This document shows, piece after piece, positions 7,518 to 15,720 of a stretch of DNA of 64,000 bases (the first letter of the stretch is position 1; every line of letters begins with the position of its first letter). The notes under the pieces are model-generated. The model was not told where the DNA came from, made no database searches, and saw nothing but the letters and a program-made list of their open reading frames with translations. The DNA is from Sphingopyxis bauzanensis. Lineage in GTDB: Bacteria > Pseudomonadota > Alphaproteobacteria > Sphingomonadales > Sphingomonadaceae. The translations under genes were made by a program, and so were the position numbers. The stretch lies in assembly GCF_002205675.1 (NCBI RefSeq), contig NZ_NISK01000004.1, positions 434,001-498,000 on the forward strand, read 5' to 3'.

Positions 7518-7918
7518 AGGACGGCATCCAGACTGTGCTGCGCTGGCTGCTCGCGCTCGCCTATGGCTATGCGGGGTATCTGCACCTGGTGCGCCCGGCG
7601 GCCTTTCTCGCGATCACGCCGCCGTGGGTGACGCAGCCCGAGTTGGTCGTCGCGGCGACGGGTGTTGCCGAATTGCTGGGCGCGATCGGGCTGCTGATCC
7701 CCGCGACACGCAAAGTGGCGGGCTGGGGACTGGCGCTCTATGCGCTGTGCGTGTGGCCCGCGAATATCCACCATGCCTTCGCCAATATCGCGATCGGCGG
7801 CGAGACGCTGAGCTGGTGGTATCATGGGCCACGGCTGGCGTTGCAGCCCGTGATCATCTGGTGGGCGCTATGGTCGAGCGGAGCGGTGGAATGGCCGTTT
7901 GGCGAGCGCGACAAATAG
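7514..7918 (+). CDS. DoxX-family-like four-helix membrane protein
   Basis: 134 residues with four hydrophobic segments, starting LRWLLALAYGYAGYLHLV and including ELLGAIGLLIPATRKVAGWG, the usual DoxX/SURF4-like pattern. Such proteins are inner-membrane proteins linked to redox balance, with no firm activity. The frame opens with a TTG overlapping the reductase stop. A GTG at 7535 is an alternative start. It ends 21 bp before the convergent dipeptidase gene. Confidence 0.75.
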   Translation: MKDGIQTVLRWLLALAYGYAGYLHLVRPAAFLAITPPWVTQPELVVAATGVAELLGAIGLLIPATRKVAGWGLALYALCVWPANIHHAFANIAIGGETLSWWYHGPRLALQPVIIWWALWSSGAVEWPFGERDK

Positions 7919-7939
7919 CGTCGCCCCGCGAAGCCGGGG

Positions 7940-9196
7940 CTACTTCACCACCGGCGTCTCGATCGGCGGCTGCCCCTTCTGACTCGCCGAATAAAATTCC
8001 GCCGCCTTCAGCACCCGCAGCATGTTGCCGCTCGAAATCTTTTCCAGCTCGGCCTGCGTATAGCCGCGGCGCGCCAGTTCGGTGAACAGCGCCGGATAGC
8101 CGGTGACATCCTCAAGCCCGACGGGGGTCGCGTCCATGCCATCATAATCGCCGCCGATCCCGATATGATCGACGCCGATCGTCTTTTTGATATGGTCGAT
8201 ATGGTCGGCGGCGAGCCCGAGCGGGGTCGACGGCGGCGGGTTGGCGGCATCCCACGCCTTCAGCGCTGCGGCGCCGCCCGCCGGATTGCCGAGATACAGC
8301 GCATCGAGGCGCGCCCGTTCCGCCGTCCGCTTCAGCCCATGCTCGCGCAAATTGGGATCGACGAAGGCGGCATAGAATACCACCATGATCACGCCGCCGT
8401 TAGCCTTGACCGCGGGCAGCACCGAATCGGGCACATTGCGCGGATGGTCGTTGACCGCGCGCACCCCCGAATGGCTGAACATCACGGGCGCCTTGGTCGC
8501 CTCCAGCGCATCCTTCATCGTCGCTTCGCTGACGTGACTGAGGTCGACGATCATGCCGAGGCGGTTCATTTCCTGCACAACCTGGCGTCCGAAATCGGTG
8601 AGCCCGTCGTGCTTCGGCGCGTCGGTGGCGCTGTCGGCCCAGGGGACGTTCTTGCCATGGGTCAGCGTCATATAGCGCACCCCCATGCCGAACATCTCGC
8701 GCAGCACGGCGAGCGACGAGCCGATCGACTGGCCGCCCTCGATCCCCAGCATCCCGGCGACCTTGCCCGCCTTCATCTGGCTTTGCAGTTCGGCCGAGTT
8801 ATACGCCAACGACAGGTCGGCAGGGTAACGCGCGATCAGCCGCTTCGCGACGTCGATCTGTTCGATCGTCTGCTGGATCGATTGGGCCTCATTGGTGTTC
8901 GACGGAACATAGACCGACCAGAATTGCGCCCCGACGCGGCCCTTGCGTAGCCGCTGGATGTCGGTGTGCATCACCGTTCCGTCGGGCTTCGGTTTGGTGG
9001 TGTCGCGAAAGTCGAAGTCGTTGATCACATTGCCAACTTGCCCGCGGAGTTCCCACGGTACGTCATTATGGCCATCGAACACCGGCGCGCGCTGGAGCGC
9101 CGCTTCGGCGACCGCCTCGGGCGATTTCTGCGCCGCAGCGGGGGTGACGACGAGGGCGAGAGCGGCGAGGCCGGCGAGCAGGGAAGGTTTGTGCAT
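7940..9196 (-). CDS. Membrane dipeptidase, peptidase family M19 (secreted)
   Basis: 418-residue zinc dipeptidase of the renal-dipeptidase family. A signal peptide (LLAGLAALALVVTPAAA) precedes the first metal motif DGHNDVPW. Then come GMLGIEGGQSIG with the bridging Glu, VDLSHVSEATM, MFSHSGVRAVNDHPRN, and DHIGIGGDYDG with the last ligand. It probably acts in the periplasm on L,D- or D-containing dipeptides. The start at 9196 is chosen because the signal peptide begins there. The open frame upstream lies in intergenic repeats. A second M19 gene lies at 54452. Confidence 0.93.
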   Translation of the reverse strand: MHKPSLLAGLAALALVVTPAAAQKSPEAVAEAALQRAPVFDGHNDVPWELRGQVGNVINDFDFRDTTKPKPDGTVMHTDIQRLRKGRVGAQFWSVYVPSNTNEAQSIQQTIEQIDVAKRLIARYPADLSLAYNSAELQSQMKAGKVAGMLGIEGGQSIGSSLAVLREMFGMGVRYMTLTHGKNVPWADSATDAPKHDGLTDFGRQVVQEMNRLGMIVDLSHVSEATMKDALEATKAPVMFSHSGVRAVNDHPRNVPDSVLPAVKANGGVIMVVFYAAFVDPNLREHGLKRTAERARLDALYLGNPAGGAAALKAWDAANPPPSTPLGLAADHIDHIKKTIGVDHIGIGGDYDGMDATPVGLEDVTGYPALFTELARRGYTQAELEKISSGNMLRVLKAAEFYSASQKGQPPIETPVVK

Positions 9197-9260
9197 GGCG
9201 CGCGACCCTAACCGCTTGTTCGCGCAGCGCAAGCATGAGGCCGCGAGGTCGCGCCATATT

Positions 9261-9463
9261 GTTTCACGCAAAGGCGCAAAGGCGCGAAGATCTTTGCCAA
9301 ACCAATTGCTCTGAGCTTGTCGAAGCCTGTCCGGAGCGCCTGCAAGACAGTCGAAGGGGGCTGCTCTTGTTTTTGGGCGCCACAAAAAAAGAGCGGGGTT
9401 TGGACAAGCTCAGCACGAAGGGGCTGGGTGTCTTCTTCGCGCCTTCGCAGTTTTGCGTGAGAC
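9261..9463. repeat. Nested inverted repeat with octamer-periodic arms (copy 1)
   Basis: The left arm is GTTTCACGCAAAGGCGCAAA continuing GGCGCGAAGATC (9261-9292). The right arm is TCTTCGCGCCTTCGCAGTTT continuing TGCGTGAGAC (9434-9463), close to the reverse complement of the left. The arms are tandem 8-nt units (GCAAAGGC). Inside lies a second inverted pair, GAGCTTGTCGAAG near 9313 and GGACAAGCTCAGC near 9399. It fills the gap between the dipeptidase and acyl-CoA dehydrogenase genes. Confidence 0.7.
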
Positions 9464-9496
9464 TTTCTTTCGGCTTCGCGGCGTCCGAAACCCGGC

Positions 9497-9512
9497 TTGA
9501 CGTTTACGTCAA
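9497..9512. promoter_or_regulatory. Palindromic operator upstream of acyl-CoA dehydrogenase
   Basis: TTGACGT-TT-ACGTCAA has two perfect 7-nt arms and ends 20 bp before the ATG. It resembles operators of MerR-family (LiuR-like) regulators of fatty-acid and branched-chain amino-acid catabolism. The regulator is not encoded in this window. Confidence 0.55.
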
Positions 9513-9532
9513 CCACGCGCAGCATCCTCGCC

Positions 9533-10708
9533 ATGACAGCCTTTGACGACTGGCGCGCCCGTTCGCCCTATTATGACGAAACCCATGAGGCGCTGGCGCA
9601 GAGCGTCCGCCGTTTCGTCAGCCGCGAGATCGCGCCGCATATCGACCGCTGGGAGGCCGACGGCGAACTGCCACGCGAGTTGCACAAAAAGGCCGCCGAG
9701 GCGGGGATCCTCGGGCTGCGCTACCCCGAACAATATGGCGGGCACAGTGAAGGCTTCGACAATTTCCACGGGCTGGTGCTGACCGAGGAACTCGCCGCGG
9801 TCGGCGCGGGCGGGCTGGGTGCGTCGCTGATGACGCATGGTATCGGGCTGCCGCCGATCCTCGCGCTCGGCTCCGACGAGCTGAAACAGCGCGTCGCGCC
9901 GCCGGTGCTCGCGGGCGACAAGATCATAGCGCTCGGCATCACCGAGGCGGGCGGCGGCAGCGACGTCGCGAACCTCAAGACGACCGCGGTCAGGAATGGC
10001 GACCACTATGTGGTCAACGGCGGCAAGATGTTCATCACGTCGGGCATGCGAGCCGACTGGCTGACCTGCGCGGTGCGCACCGGCGGGCCGGGCGCGGCGG
10101 GCATCTCGTTGCTGCTGATCGACATGGACAGCCCCGGCGTCGAACGCACAAGGCTCGACAAGATGGGCTGGCGGTGCAGCGATACCGCAGCGATCCACTT
10201 CAGCGACGTGCGCGTCCCCACCGCCAACCTGATCGGGCCAGAAAACGGCGGCTTCATCGGTATCATGCGCAATTTCAACAGCGCACGACTCGGCATGGCG
10301 ATGGGCTGCTGCGCCTATGCCCGCGTCGCGATGGCCGAGGCGGCGGAGTGGGCGCAGAACCGCGAGACTTTTGGCAAGCCACTCGTCGGCCACCAGTCGA
10401 TCCGCATCAAGCTCGCCGACATGGAGCGCCAGATCGAGGCAACGCAGGCGTGGGTCGACCTGTGCGCCTGGCAGGTCAAAAACGGCAAGGACCGCCCCGC
10501 CGACTTCGCGATGCTGAAGGTGCAGGCGACGCGGATGCTGGAGGCCGTGGCGCGCGAGGCGGCGCAGGTGCTGGGCGGCGCGTCCTATATCACCGGCAGC
10601 AAGGTCGAACGCATCTACCGCGAGGTGCGCGTCAATGCGATCGGCGGGGGCAGCGAGGAGATCATGCTCGACCTGGCGGGGCGGCAATTGTTCGGGGGCA
10701 AGCGCTAA
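9533..10708 (+). CDS. Acyl-CoA dehydrogenase
   Basis: 391-residue FAD enzyme that introduces a 2,3 double bond into acyl-CoA thioesters and hands electrons to ETF. Visible are the N-terminal helical domain (residues 15-125), the middle beta domain with ALGITEAGGGSDVANLKTTA and KMFITSGMRAD, and the C-terminal domain with RETFGKPLVGHQSI and AIGGGSEEIMLDLAGRQLF. It looks intact. The ATG at 9533 is preferred to an upstream in-frame TTG that lies in the operator. Substrate length is not readable. The palindrome upstream suggests fatty-acid or branched-chain control. The stop overlaps the stop of the convergent gene. Confidence 0.9.
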   Translation: MTAFDDWRARSPYYDETHEALAQSVRRFVSREIAPHIDRWEADGELPRELHKKAAEAGILGLRYPEQYGGHSEGFDNFHGLVLTEELAAVGAGGLGASLMTHGIGLPPILALGSDELKQRVAPPVLAGDKIIALGITEAGGGSDVANLKTTAVRNGDHYVVNGGKMFITSGMRADWLTCAVRTGGPGAAGISLLLIDMDSPGVERTRLDKMGWRCSDTAAIHFSDVRVPTANLIGPENGGFIGIMRNFNSARLGMAMGCCAYARVAMAEAAEWAQNRETFGKPLVGHQSIRIKLADMERQIEATQAWVDLCAWQVKNGKDRPADFAMLKVQATRMLEAVAREAAQVLGGASYITGSKVERIYREVRVNAIGGGSEEIMLDLAGRQLFGGKR

Positions 10709-11298
10709 ACCGCCAGCCGGCGAGCATAGCGGTCGAGTCTGGCCAGCTGCGCCATCAAGCCGCCGAGCAGCAGCAGTTCGACCAGCGCACTGCCACCGAT
10801 CAGGACAAAGGCCGCATCGCCGCTGGCGGCGTAAGCGCGCAGCAGGCTGGCACCGACCGACAATGCCAGGCTGCCAGCGGCAAAATGCAGCCAGCGCCGC
10901 ACCGCCGCGATCTGACCATGCGATGCCATTCGCCACGCGGCGCCAATGCACACCAGCGCCGCGACCAGTCCGACGCGATCGAACCAGGTCAGCGGATCGG
11001 TGCCGCCCGGAATGTCGAGGATGACCGACCGCAGCTGCATCAGCAACAGGGTCGCGCCACCGAGTAGCGCCGCGGCGACGCACGAGCGCCGCAGCCGGTC
11101 GGGCAGCGCCGCCTCGGCATAAGCGCGTGCGATTTCGGCGGGGCGCCCGAAGCGCCGCACTGCAGCGGCTTCACCCACCTGCGCGGCGGTGTCGCACAAA
11201 TGCGATTCGATCTCGTCGCGCACCCGCCGCGACAGGCGCGGATCGAACGCCAGCACATCGTCGAGTTCGTCGAGATAGGTGGCGATCGGTCCGCTCAT
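10705..11298 (-). CDS. Membrane protein with HAAS-type N-terminal domain, PadR partner
   Basis: 197 residues. The N-terminus (YLDELDDVLAFDPRLSRRVR, then DEIESHLCD) has the helical HAAS/permease-prefix signature commonly encoded after a PadR regulator. Four hydrophobic helices follow, ending near RLDRYARRLAV. The start overlaps the padR stop (ATGA). In related operons such proteins are controlled by, or modulate, the PadR repressor. The molecular role is unknown. Confidence 0.75.
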   Translation of the reverse strand: MSGPIATYLDELDDVLAFDPRLSRRVRDEIESHLCDTAAQVGEAAAVRRFGRPAEIARAYAEAALPDRLRRSCVAAALLGGATLLLMQLRSVILDIPGGTDPLTWFDRVGLVAALVCIGAAWRMASHGQIAAVRRWLHFAAGSLALSVGASLLRAYAASGDAAFVLIGGSALVELLLLGGLMAQLARLDRYARRLAV

Positions 11299-11621
11299 GC
11301 GCGCGACCCCAGCACCAGATCGATGCCGCTGGCAAAGCTTTGCCAGCCGGCGCGCCGCTCGACCAGCGACCGCCGGCCGCTGTCGGTCAGCGTATAGACG
11401 CGGCGTTTGCGTCCGCCGTCGGGCTGGACCCAGCGGCTGGCGAGCAGCCCCGCGAGTTCGAGCCGGTGCAGCGCCGGATAGATCGTCCCTTCGGGCAAAT
11501 CGAAATGGCCGCCGCTGCGCGCGCGGATTGCCTCAATGATCGCATAGCCGTGCAAGGCCTCGTCGCCGATGGTGGCGAGCAGCACGGCATCGAGGTGCCC
11601 TTTGAGCATTTCGGCAGACAT
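11295..11621 (-). CDS. PadR-family transcriptional regulator
   Basis: 108-residue winged-helix repressor. The PadR core is seen as LLATIGDEALHGYAIIEAIR, followed by the recognition helix and wing (LPEGTIYPALHRLELAGLLA, YTLTDSGRRSL). The C-terminal dimer helix is short (subfamily 2 size). A perfect 11-bp palindrome lies 22 bp upstream, between this gene and the divergent haem-reductase-like gene, and is the likely autoregulatory operator. Confidence 0.92.
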   Translation of the reverse strand: MSAEMLKGHLDAVLLATIGDEALHGYAIIEAIRARSGGHFDLPEGTIYPALHRLELAGLLASRWVQPDGGRKRRVYTLTDSGRRSLVERRAGWQSFASGIDLVLGSRA

Positions 11622-11642
11622 GCTCGTCGATTTAGCTTTGCA

Positions 11643-11671
11643 ATGCTAGGTATGCAAGTTATACCTAGCAT
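11643..11671. promoter_or_regulatory. Probable PadR operator
   Basis: ATGCTAGGTAT and ATACCTAGCAT are perfect 11-nt inverted arms separated by 7 nt, centred between padR (start 11621) and the divergent gene (start 11696). PadR proteins bind long dyads of this kind, so one site could control both directions. Confidence 0.75.
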
Positions 11672-11695
11672 CACTAGGCTTAAACGGAGGATGTG

Positions 11696-12310
11696 ATGAC
11701 CGCGACAACAGGCTGGACCGAGGGCTGGGGGCTGTTCTGGACGCTGACATTGACGCTGGCGGCGATGTCGCTCGGCTTCCTCTTCGTCCTTGGCTGGGAC
11801 ACCGACGGTTATCGCATGGTGATCCGCGCCACCGCACGCACCTCGCTCGTCCTGTTCCTCGCCGCCTTCGCCGCGTCCGCCGCCTTCAAACTGTGGCCCA
11901 CCCCCTTCACCCGCTGGCTGCGCCGCAACCGGCGCCAGCTTGGGCTGGGCTTTGCGATGTCGCACTTCGTCCATGCGCTGGCGATCATCGCGCTGTGGCA
12001 GACCGACCCCGGCGTCTTCTGGGTGCTGACCGACCCCAAATCGATCGTCACCGGCGGCACCGCCTATCTGTTCATCGTGCTGCTCGCCGCGACCTCGTTC
12101 GACCGCATGGTCAAGGCGCTCGGCCTGAAAGCGTGGGGTCGGCTGCACTGGTGGGGCGTGTGGATCGTCGCACTCAGTTTCATCTTCACCAACGGCAAGC
12201 GCATCCCGGTGAGCGGCTGGTACGCACTGCCGGTCGCGCTGGTCGTTGCCGTGATCGTGCTGCGGATGATGGCGGGGCGGAAACAGCGCCGGGCGGCGGC
12301 GCTGGCCTAA
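11696..12310 (+). CDS. Ferric-reductase-like transmembrane protein
   Basis: 204 residues with about six membrane helices and paired histidines typical of haem b ligands in the ferric-reductase-like/MsrQ fold (FAMSHFVHALAII near residue 95; GRLHWWGVWIVALSF near 155). It would carry electrons across the inner membrane. No catalytic MsrP-type partner is adjacent. GGAGG ends 5 nt before the ATG at 11696. A GTG one codon upstream is an alternative. Divergent from padR and likely repressed through the shared palindrome. Confidence 0.75.
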   Translation: MTATTGWTEGWGLFWTLTLTLAAMSLGFLFVLGWDTDGYRMVIRATARTSLVLFLAAFAASAAFKLWPTPFTRWLRRNRRQLGLGFAMSHFVHALAIIALWQTDPGVFWVLTDPKSIVTGGTAYLFIVLLAATSFDRMVKALGLKAWGRLHWWGVWIVALSFIFTNGKRIPVSGWYALPVALVVAVIVLRMMAGRKQRRAAALA

Positions 12311-12388
12311 CGCACGGCGGCGGCCCCCTCGACTTCGCGGCGGATCGGCGGCAGGGTGCAGGCCACTCCCGCGAACGAGAGGCCGCGT

Positions 12389-13597
12389 ATGACGCTTACC
12401 ACCACCAGTATCTGGCCCGCCGAGGCCGAAACGCTGCTCGACGACCTTGTCGACCTGCGCCGCGCGATTCACCGCGAGCCGGAACTGGGCCTGCAAAATC
12501 CCAAGACACTGGCGAAGATCAAGGACGCACTGGCCGGCCTGCCGCTCGAATTTCGTGAGGGGCCGTCGACGACGGGCCTGATCGCTATCCTGCGCGGCCC
12601 GGCCAACGGGCGCACCGTGCTGCTGCGTGGCGACATGGACGCGCTGCCGCTCGTCGAGGATACCGGGCTCGAATTCACCTCTGAAACCAGCGGCGCAATG
12701 CACGCGTGCGGGCATGACACCCATGTCGCGATGCTCGTCGGCGCGGCGAAGCTGCTGTGCGCGGCGCGCGACCGTTTGCCCGGTACGGTGATGTTTATGT
12801 TCCAGCCGGGCGAGGAGGGGCATCATGGCGCGCGCTTCATGCTCGACGACGGGATCATCGACCCGCTGCCCGATGCAGCGTTCGCGCTGCACATCATGCC
12901 CAATGCGCCGCACGGGATTTTCGCGTCGCGCGCGGGGCCGCTGCTCGCCTCGTCCGACGTGCTGTCGATTATCGTCAAGGGGGCGGGCGGCCATGCGTCG
13001 ATGCCGCATGATGCGGTCGATCCGATTCCGGTCGCCTGCGCCATTGTGACCGCAATCCAGACGATGGTGACGAGGCGCGTCTCGGTCTTCGACCCCGCCG
13101 TCGTTACCATCGCAAAGATCAGCGCGGGGACGACGAACAATATCATTCCGGAAACCGCCGAACTGCTTGGCACAATTCGCACGCTCTCTCCGGAGCGGCG
13201 CACAATGGTAGCGCGCGAACTGAAACGCCTCGCGCCCGCGATCGCCGAGGCGCATGGCTGCAGCGCCGAGGTCCAGATCGACGAGGGTTTCCCCGTCACC
13301 ATCTGCGACAGCCGCGCGGTCGCGTTCGGCCAGTCGGTCGTCGAAGAGACTTTCGGTGAGGCGGCCTGGCTGACGATGGACCATCCGGTGATGGGTGCCG
13401 AGGATTTCTCCTACGTGCTCGAAAAAGTCCCCGGCGCGATGTTCTGGCTCGGCGCGAGCGCCGAGGGCAGCGACTGGCGCGCCTGCTGCGGGCTGCACAG
13501 TAATCGCATGGTGCTCGACGAAAAGGTGATGGCGCGCGGCGCGGCGCTGCACGCGGCGCTGGCGGAGCGGTTTTTGCATGAAGGATTTGGCACATGA
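12389..13597 (+). CDS. M20-family amidohydrolase (hippurate hydrolase-like)
   Basis: 402-residue metallo-aminoacylase. Metal and catalytic motifs in order: LLRGDMDALPL, MHACGHDTHVAMLVGAAKL (residues ~105), FQPGEEGHHGARFMLDDG, the lid-domain GAGGHASMPHDAVDPI, and a C-terminal MGAEDFSYVLEKVPGA with GLHSNRM. It cleaves N-acyl amino acids. The exact substrate is open. The ATG at 12389 has GAGAGG 6 nt upstream. Its stop overlaps the next start (ATGA). Confidence 0.92.
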   Translation: MTLTTTSIWPAEAETLLDDLVDLRRAIHREPELGLQNPKTLAKIKDALAGLPLEFREGPSTTGLIAILRGPANGRTVLLRGDMDALPLVEDTGLEFTSETSGAMHACGHDTHVAMLVGAAKLLCAARDRLPGTVMFMFQPGEEGHHGARFMLDDGIIDPLPDAAFALHIMPNAPHGIFASRAGPLLASSDVLSIIVKGAGGHASMPHDAVDPIPVACAIVTAIQTMVTRRVSVFDPAVVTIAKISAGTTNNIIPETAELLGTIRTLSPERRTMVARELKRLAPAIAEAHGCSAEVQIDEGFPVTICDSRAVAFGQSVVEETFGEAAWLTMDHPVMGAEDFSYVLEKVPGAMFWLGASAEGSDWRACCGLHSNRMVLDEKVMARGAALHAALAERFLHEGFGT

Positions 13598-13839
13598 TCA
13601 ACATTATCGGCGCGATCATCTCGGGCCTGATCATCGGCGCACTCGCGCGTTTCTTTTATCCCGGCGCAGTGCAAATGGGGTGGATCGCGACGATCCTGCT
13701 CGGCATCGGCGGTTCGCTGCTGGCAGGCCTGGCGACCTCGCGCGGCCGCGGCGACTTCCACCGCGCGGGGTGTCTGGCATCGGTGATCGGCGCGATTATA
13801 TTGATCTTGGTTGGGCGTTTGCTGGGCGTCGGCAGCTAG
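13594..13839 (+). CDS. GlsB/YeaQ/YmgE-family small membrane protein
   Basis: 81 residues, three hydrophobic helices, opening INIIGAIISGLIIGALARF, typical of the transglycosylase-associated/GlsB family linked to stress response. The biochemical role is unknown. Coupled to the amidohydrolase by an ATGA overlap. Its TAG stop and the TAG of convergent nadB share the same CTAG. Confidence 0.88.
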   Translation: MINIIGAIISGLIIGALARFFYPGAVQMGWIATILLGIGGSLLAGLATSRGRGDFHRAGCLASVIGAIILILVGRLLGVGS

Positions 13840-15413
13840 GGCACCAGCACCGTATCCACCGCCTGCGGCAACATCTCGGGATAATCGAGCGTGTAGTGCA
13901 GCCCGCGGCTTTCCTTGCGGTGCAGGGCGCTTTTCACGATCAGGTCGGCGCATTGCAGCAGGTTGCGCAGTTCGATCAGGTCGGTGGTGACGCGGAAATG
14001 GCCGTAATAATCTTCGACCTCCCCCGTCATCATGTTGATCCGGTGCTGGGCGCGCTCCAGCCTTTTGGTCGTGCGCACGATGCCGACATAATTCCACATG
14101 AAGCGACGGATCTCGGTCCAGTTCTGCTTGATGATCACCTCTTCGTCGGAGTCGGTGACGCGGCTTTCGTCCCATGGACGGATCGCGGGGGGCGGTTCGA
14201 GCTGGTCCCAGCGCGCGATGATGTCCTTTGCCGCCGCTTCGCCGAACACGAAACATTCGAGCAGGCTGTTCGACGCGAGGCGGTTCGCGCCGTGCAGCCC
14301 GCTTTCGGTGCATTCGCCCGCGGCATATAGCCCCGGCAGGTCGGTGCGCCCGGCAAGGTCGATCAATATGCCGCCGCAGGTATAATGCTGCGCCGGAACC
14401 ACCGGGATCGGCTGATTGGTCATGTCGATGCCCAGCGTCAGCAGCTTTTCATGGATGTTCGGGAAATGCCCCGCGACGAAATCGGGGGCGAGGTGGCTGA
14501 TGTCGAGATGGACATAATCGAGCCCCGAACGCTTGATCTGGTCGTCGTTGGCGCGCGCCACGACATCGCGCGGCGCGAGTTCGGCGCGCGCGTCATAATC
14601 GGGCATGTAACGGTGCCCGGTCTCGGGATGCCTCAATATGCCCCCCTCGCCGCGCACCGCCTCAGTGATCAGGAAATTCTTGACATCGAGGTTGAACAGG
14701 CAGGTCGGATGGAACTGCATCATTTCCATGTTCGACACGCGGCAGCCGGCGCGCCACGCCATCGCGATGCCGTCCCCGGTCGCGCCTCTGGGGGCCGTCG
14801 AAAACTGATAGACGCGCCCCGCCCCGCCGCTTGCCAGGATCGTCGCGCGGCCGACATGCGCGTGAACCGTGCCGGTTTTTTCGTCGAGCGCATAGACGCC
14901 CCACACGCGGCCCGAGCCTGAATAGCGCTCCTCGTGCCGCCCGGTGATCAGGTCGACGCACGCCTGCCCCGGCAACAGGGTGATGTTGGGATGCGCATCG
15001 GCGGTCTTGAGCAGCGCCGCCTGCACCGCCCAGCCGGTCGCGTCGTCGACATGGACGATGCGGCGGTGCGAATGCCCGCCCTCGCGCGTCAGGTGCAACG
15101 CCTCGGCATCCTTGTTGAACGGGACACCCATTTCGACCAGCCGCTCGATCGAGGCGGGCGCATTCTCGACGACAAACTCGACCGTCTCGCGCCGGTTGAG
15201 CCCGGCGCCCGCGACCATCGTGTCGTCGATATGATTTTCGAAGGTGTCGCCCGCGTCGAGCACCGCGGCAATTCCGCCCTGCGCCCAGGCGGTCGATCCG
15301 CCGGTCAGCTCGCCTTTGGCCAGTACCAACACTTTGCAATGGTCGGCCAGCGCGATCGCTGCGGTCAGCCCGGCGGCGCCGGACCCGACAATGATGACAT
15401 CATATTCACTCAT
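13836..15413 (-). CDS. nadB: L-aspartate oxidase
   Basis: 525-residue flavoprotein that oxidises L-aspartate to iminoaspartate, the first step of de novo NAD synthesis. The FAD fold VIIVGSGAAGLTAAIAL is at residue 6. GGSTAWAQGGIAAVL follows at ~37, then MEMMQFHPTCLF, AGECTESGLHGANRLASNSL and the C-terminal helical domain through LDYPEMLPQAVDT. The start at 15413 gives the normal length. The much longer open frame upstream is the neighbouring gene in another register. nadA and nadC are not in this window. Overlaps the upstream gene by 8 nt, so probably part of the ABC operon. Confidence 0.93.
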   Translation of the reverse strand: MSEYDVIIVGSGAAGLTAAIALADHCKVLVLAKGELTGGSTAWAQGGIAAVLDAGDTFENHIDDTMVAGAGLNRRETVEFVVENAPASIERLVEMGVPFNKDAEALHLTREGGHSHRRIVHVDDATGWAVQAALLKTADAHPNITLLPGQACVDLITGRHEERYSGSGRVWGVYALDEKTGTVHAHVGRATILASGGAGRVYQFSTAPRGATGDGIAMAWRAGCRVSNMEMMQFHPTCLFNLDVKNFLITEAVRGEGGILRHPETGHRYMPDYDARAELAPRDVVARANDDQIKRSGLDYVHLDISHLAPDFVAGHFPNIHEKLLTLGIDMTNQPIPVVPAQHYTCGGILIDLAGRTDLPGLYAAGECTESGLHGANRLASNSLLECFVFGEAAAKDIIARWDQLEPPPAIRPWDESRVTDSDEEVIIKQNWTEIRRFMWNYVGIVRTTKRLERAQHRINMMTGEVEDYYGHFRVTTDLIELRNLLQCADLIVKSALHRKESRGLHYTLDYPEMLPQAVDTVLVP

Positions 15414-15720
15414 GGCGCCTCTGTCGCACAGCATGGCGCCCCGTGACAGGGGGGATCGATGGCCGCCGCCAAGGGGAATTGTCGTCATGAATAAAGCCGG
15501 GCTTGGGCGGCGGAGCCCGATCGCCGGCGACCGATGGCGGCGGATCGAAAAGCCTGTCGATCGTCCCTTCAACATCAAAGATTTCGATTTCGGTCAAAAT
15601 CAGCCGCAACGCGTCGCGATTTCGGCTGGCCCGCGCCGCGTCGAAGCGATCGAACAGACCCCGGGCAAAATGCCGTTCATTGAACGCCATCCCTTCCTGC
15701 GGGTCGTTCGGTTCAACCAT
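15406..15720 (-). CDS. Conserved hypothetical protein between ABC transporter and nadB
   Basis: 104 residues, helical at the N-terminus (ERHFARGLFDRFDAARASRN, LRLILTEIEIFDVEGTIDRL), then a basic, Pro-rich tail. No domain recognised. The gene overlaps both neighbours by 8 nt, which argues it is translated. The tail, lying over the nadB leader, has weaker codon character and may be poorly conserved. Confidence 0.55.
   Translation of the reverse strand: MVEPNDPQEGMAFNERHFARGLFDRFDAARASRNRDALRLILTEIEIFDVEGTIDRLFDPPPSVAGDRAPPPKPGFIHDDNSPWRRPSIPPVTGRHAVRQRRHE

Noticed and set aside
9509..11083. A 524-codon minus-strand frame over the acyl-CoA dehydrogenase
   Set aside because: Antisense shadow with no domain; the plus-strand gene is complete.
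11387..13579. A 730-codon open frame on the minus strand
   Set aside because: It runs antisense through PadR, the reductase-like gene and the M20 amidohydrolase, is Arg/His-rich without domains, and has no start signal. It is a by-product of GC-rich codon use.
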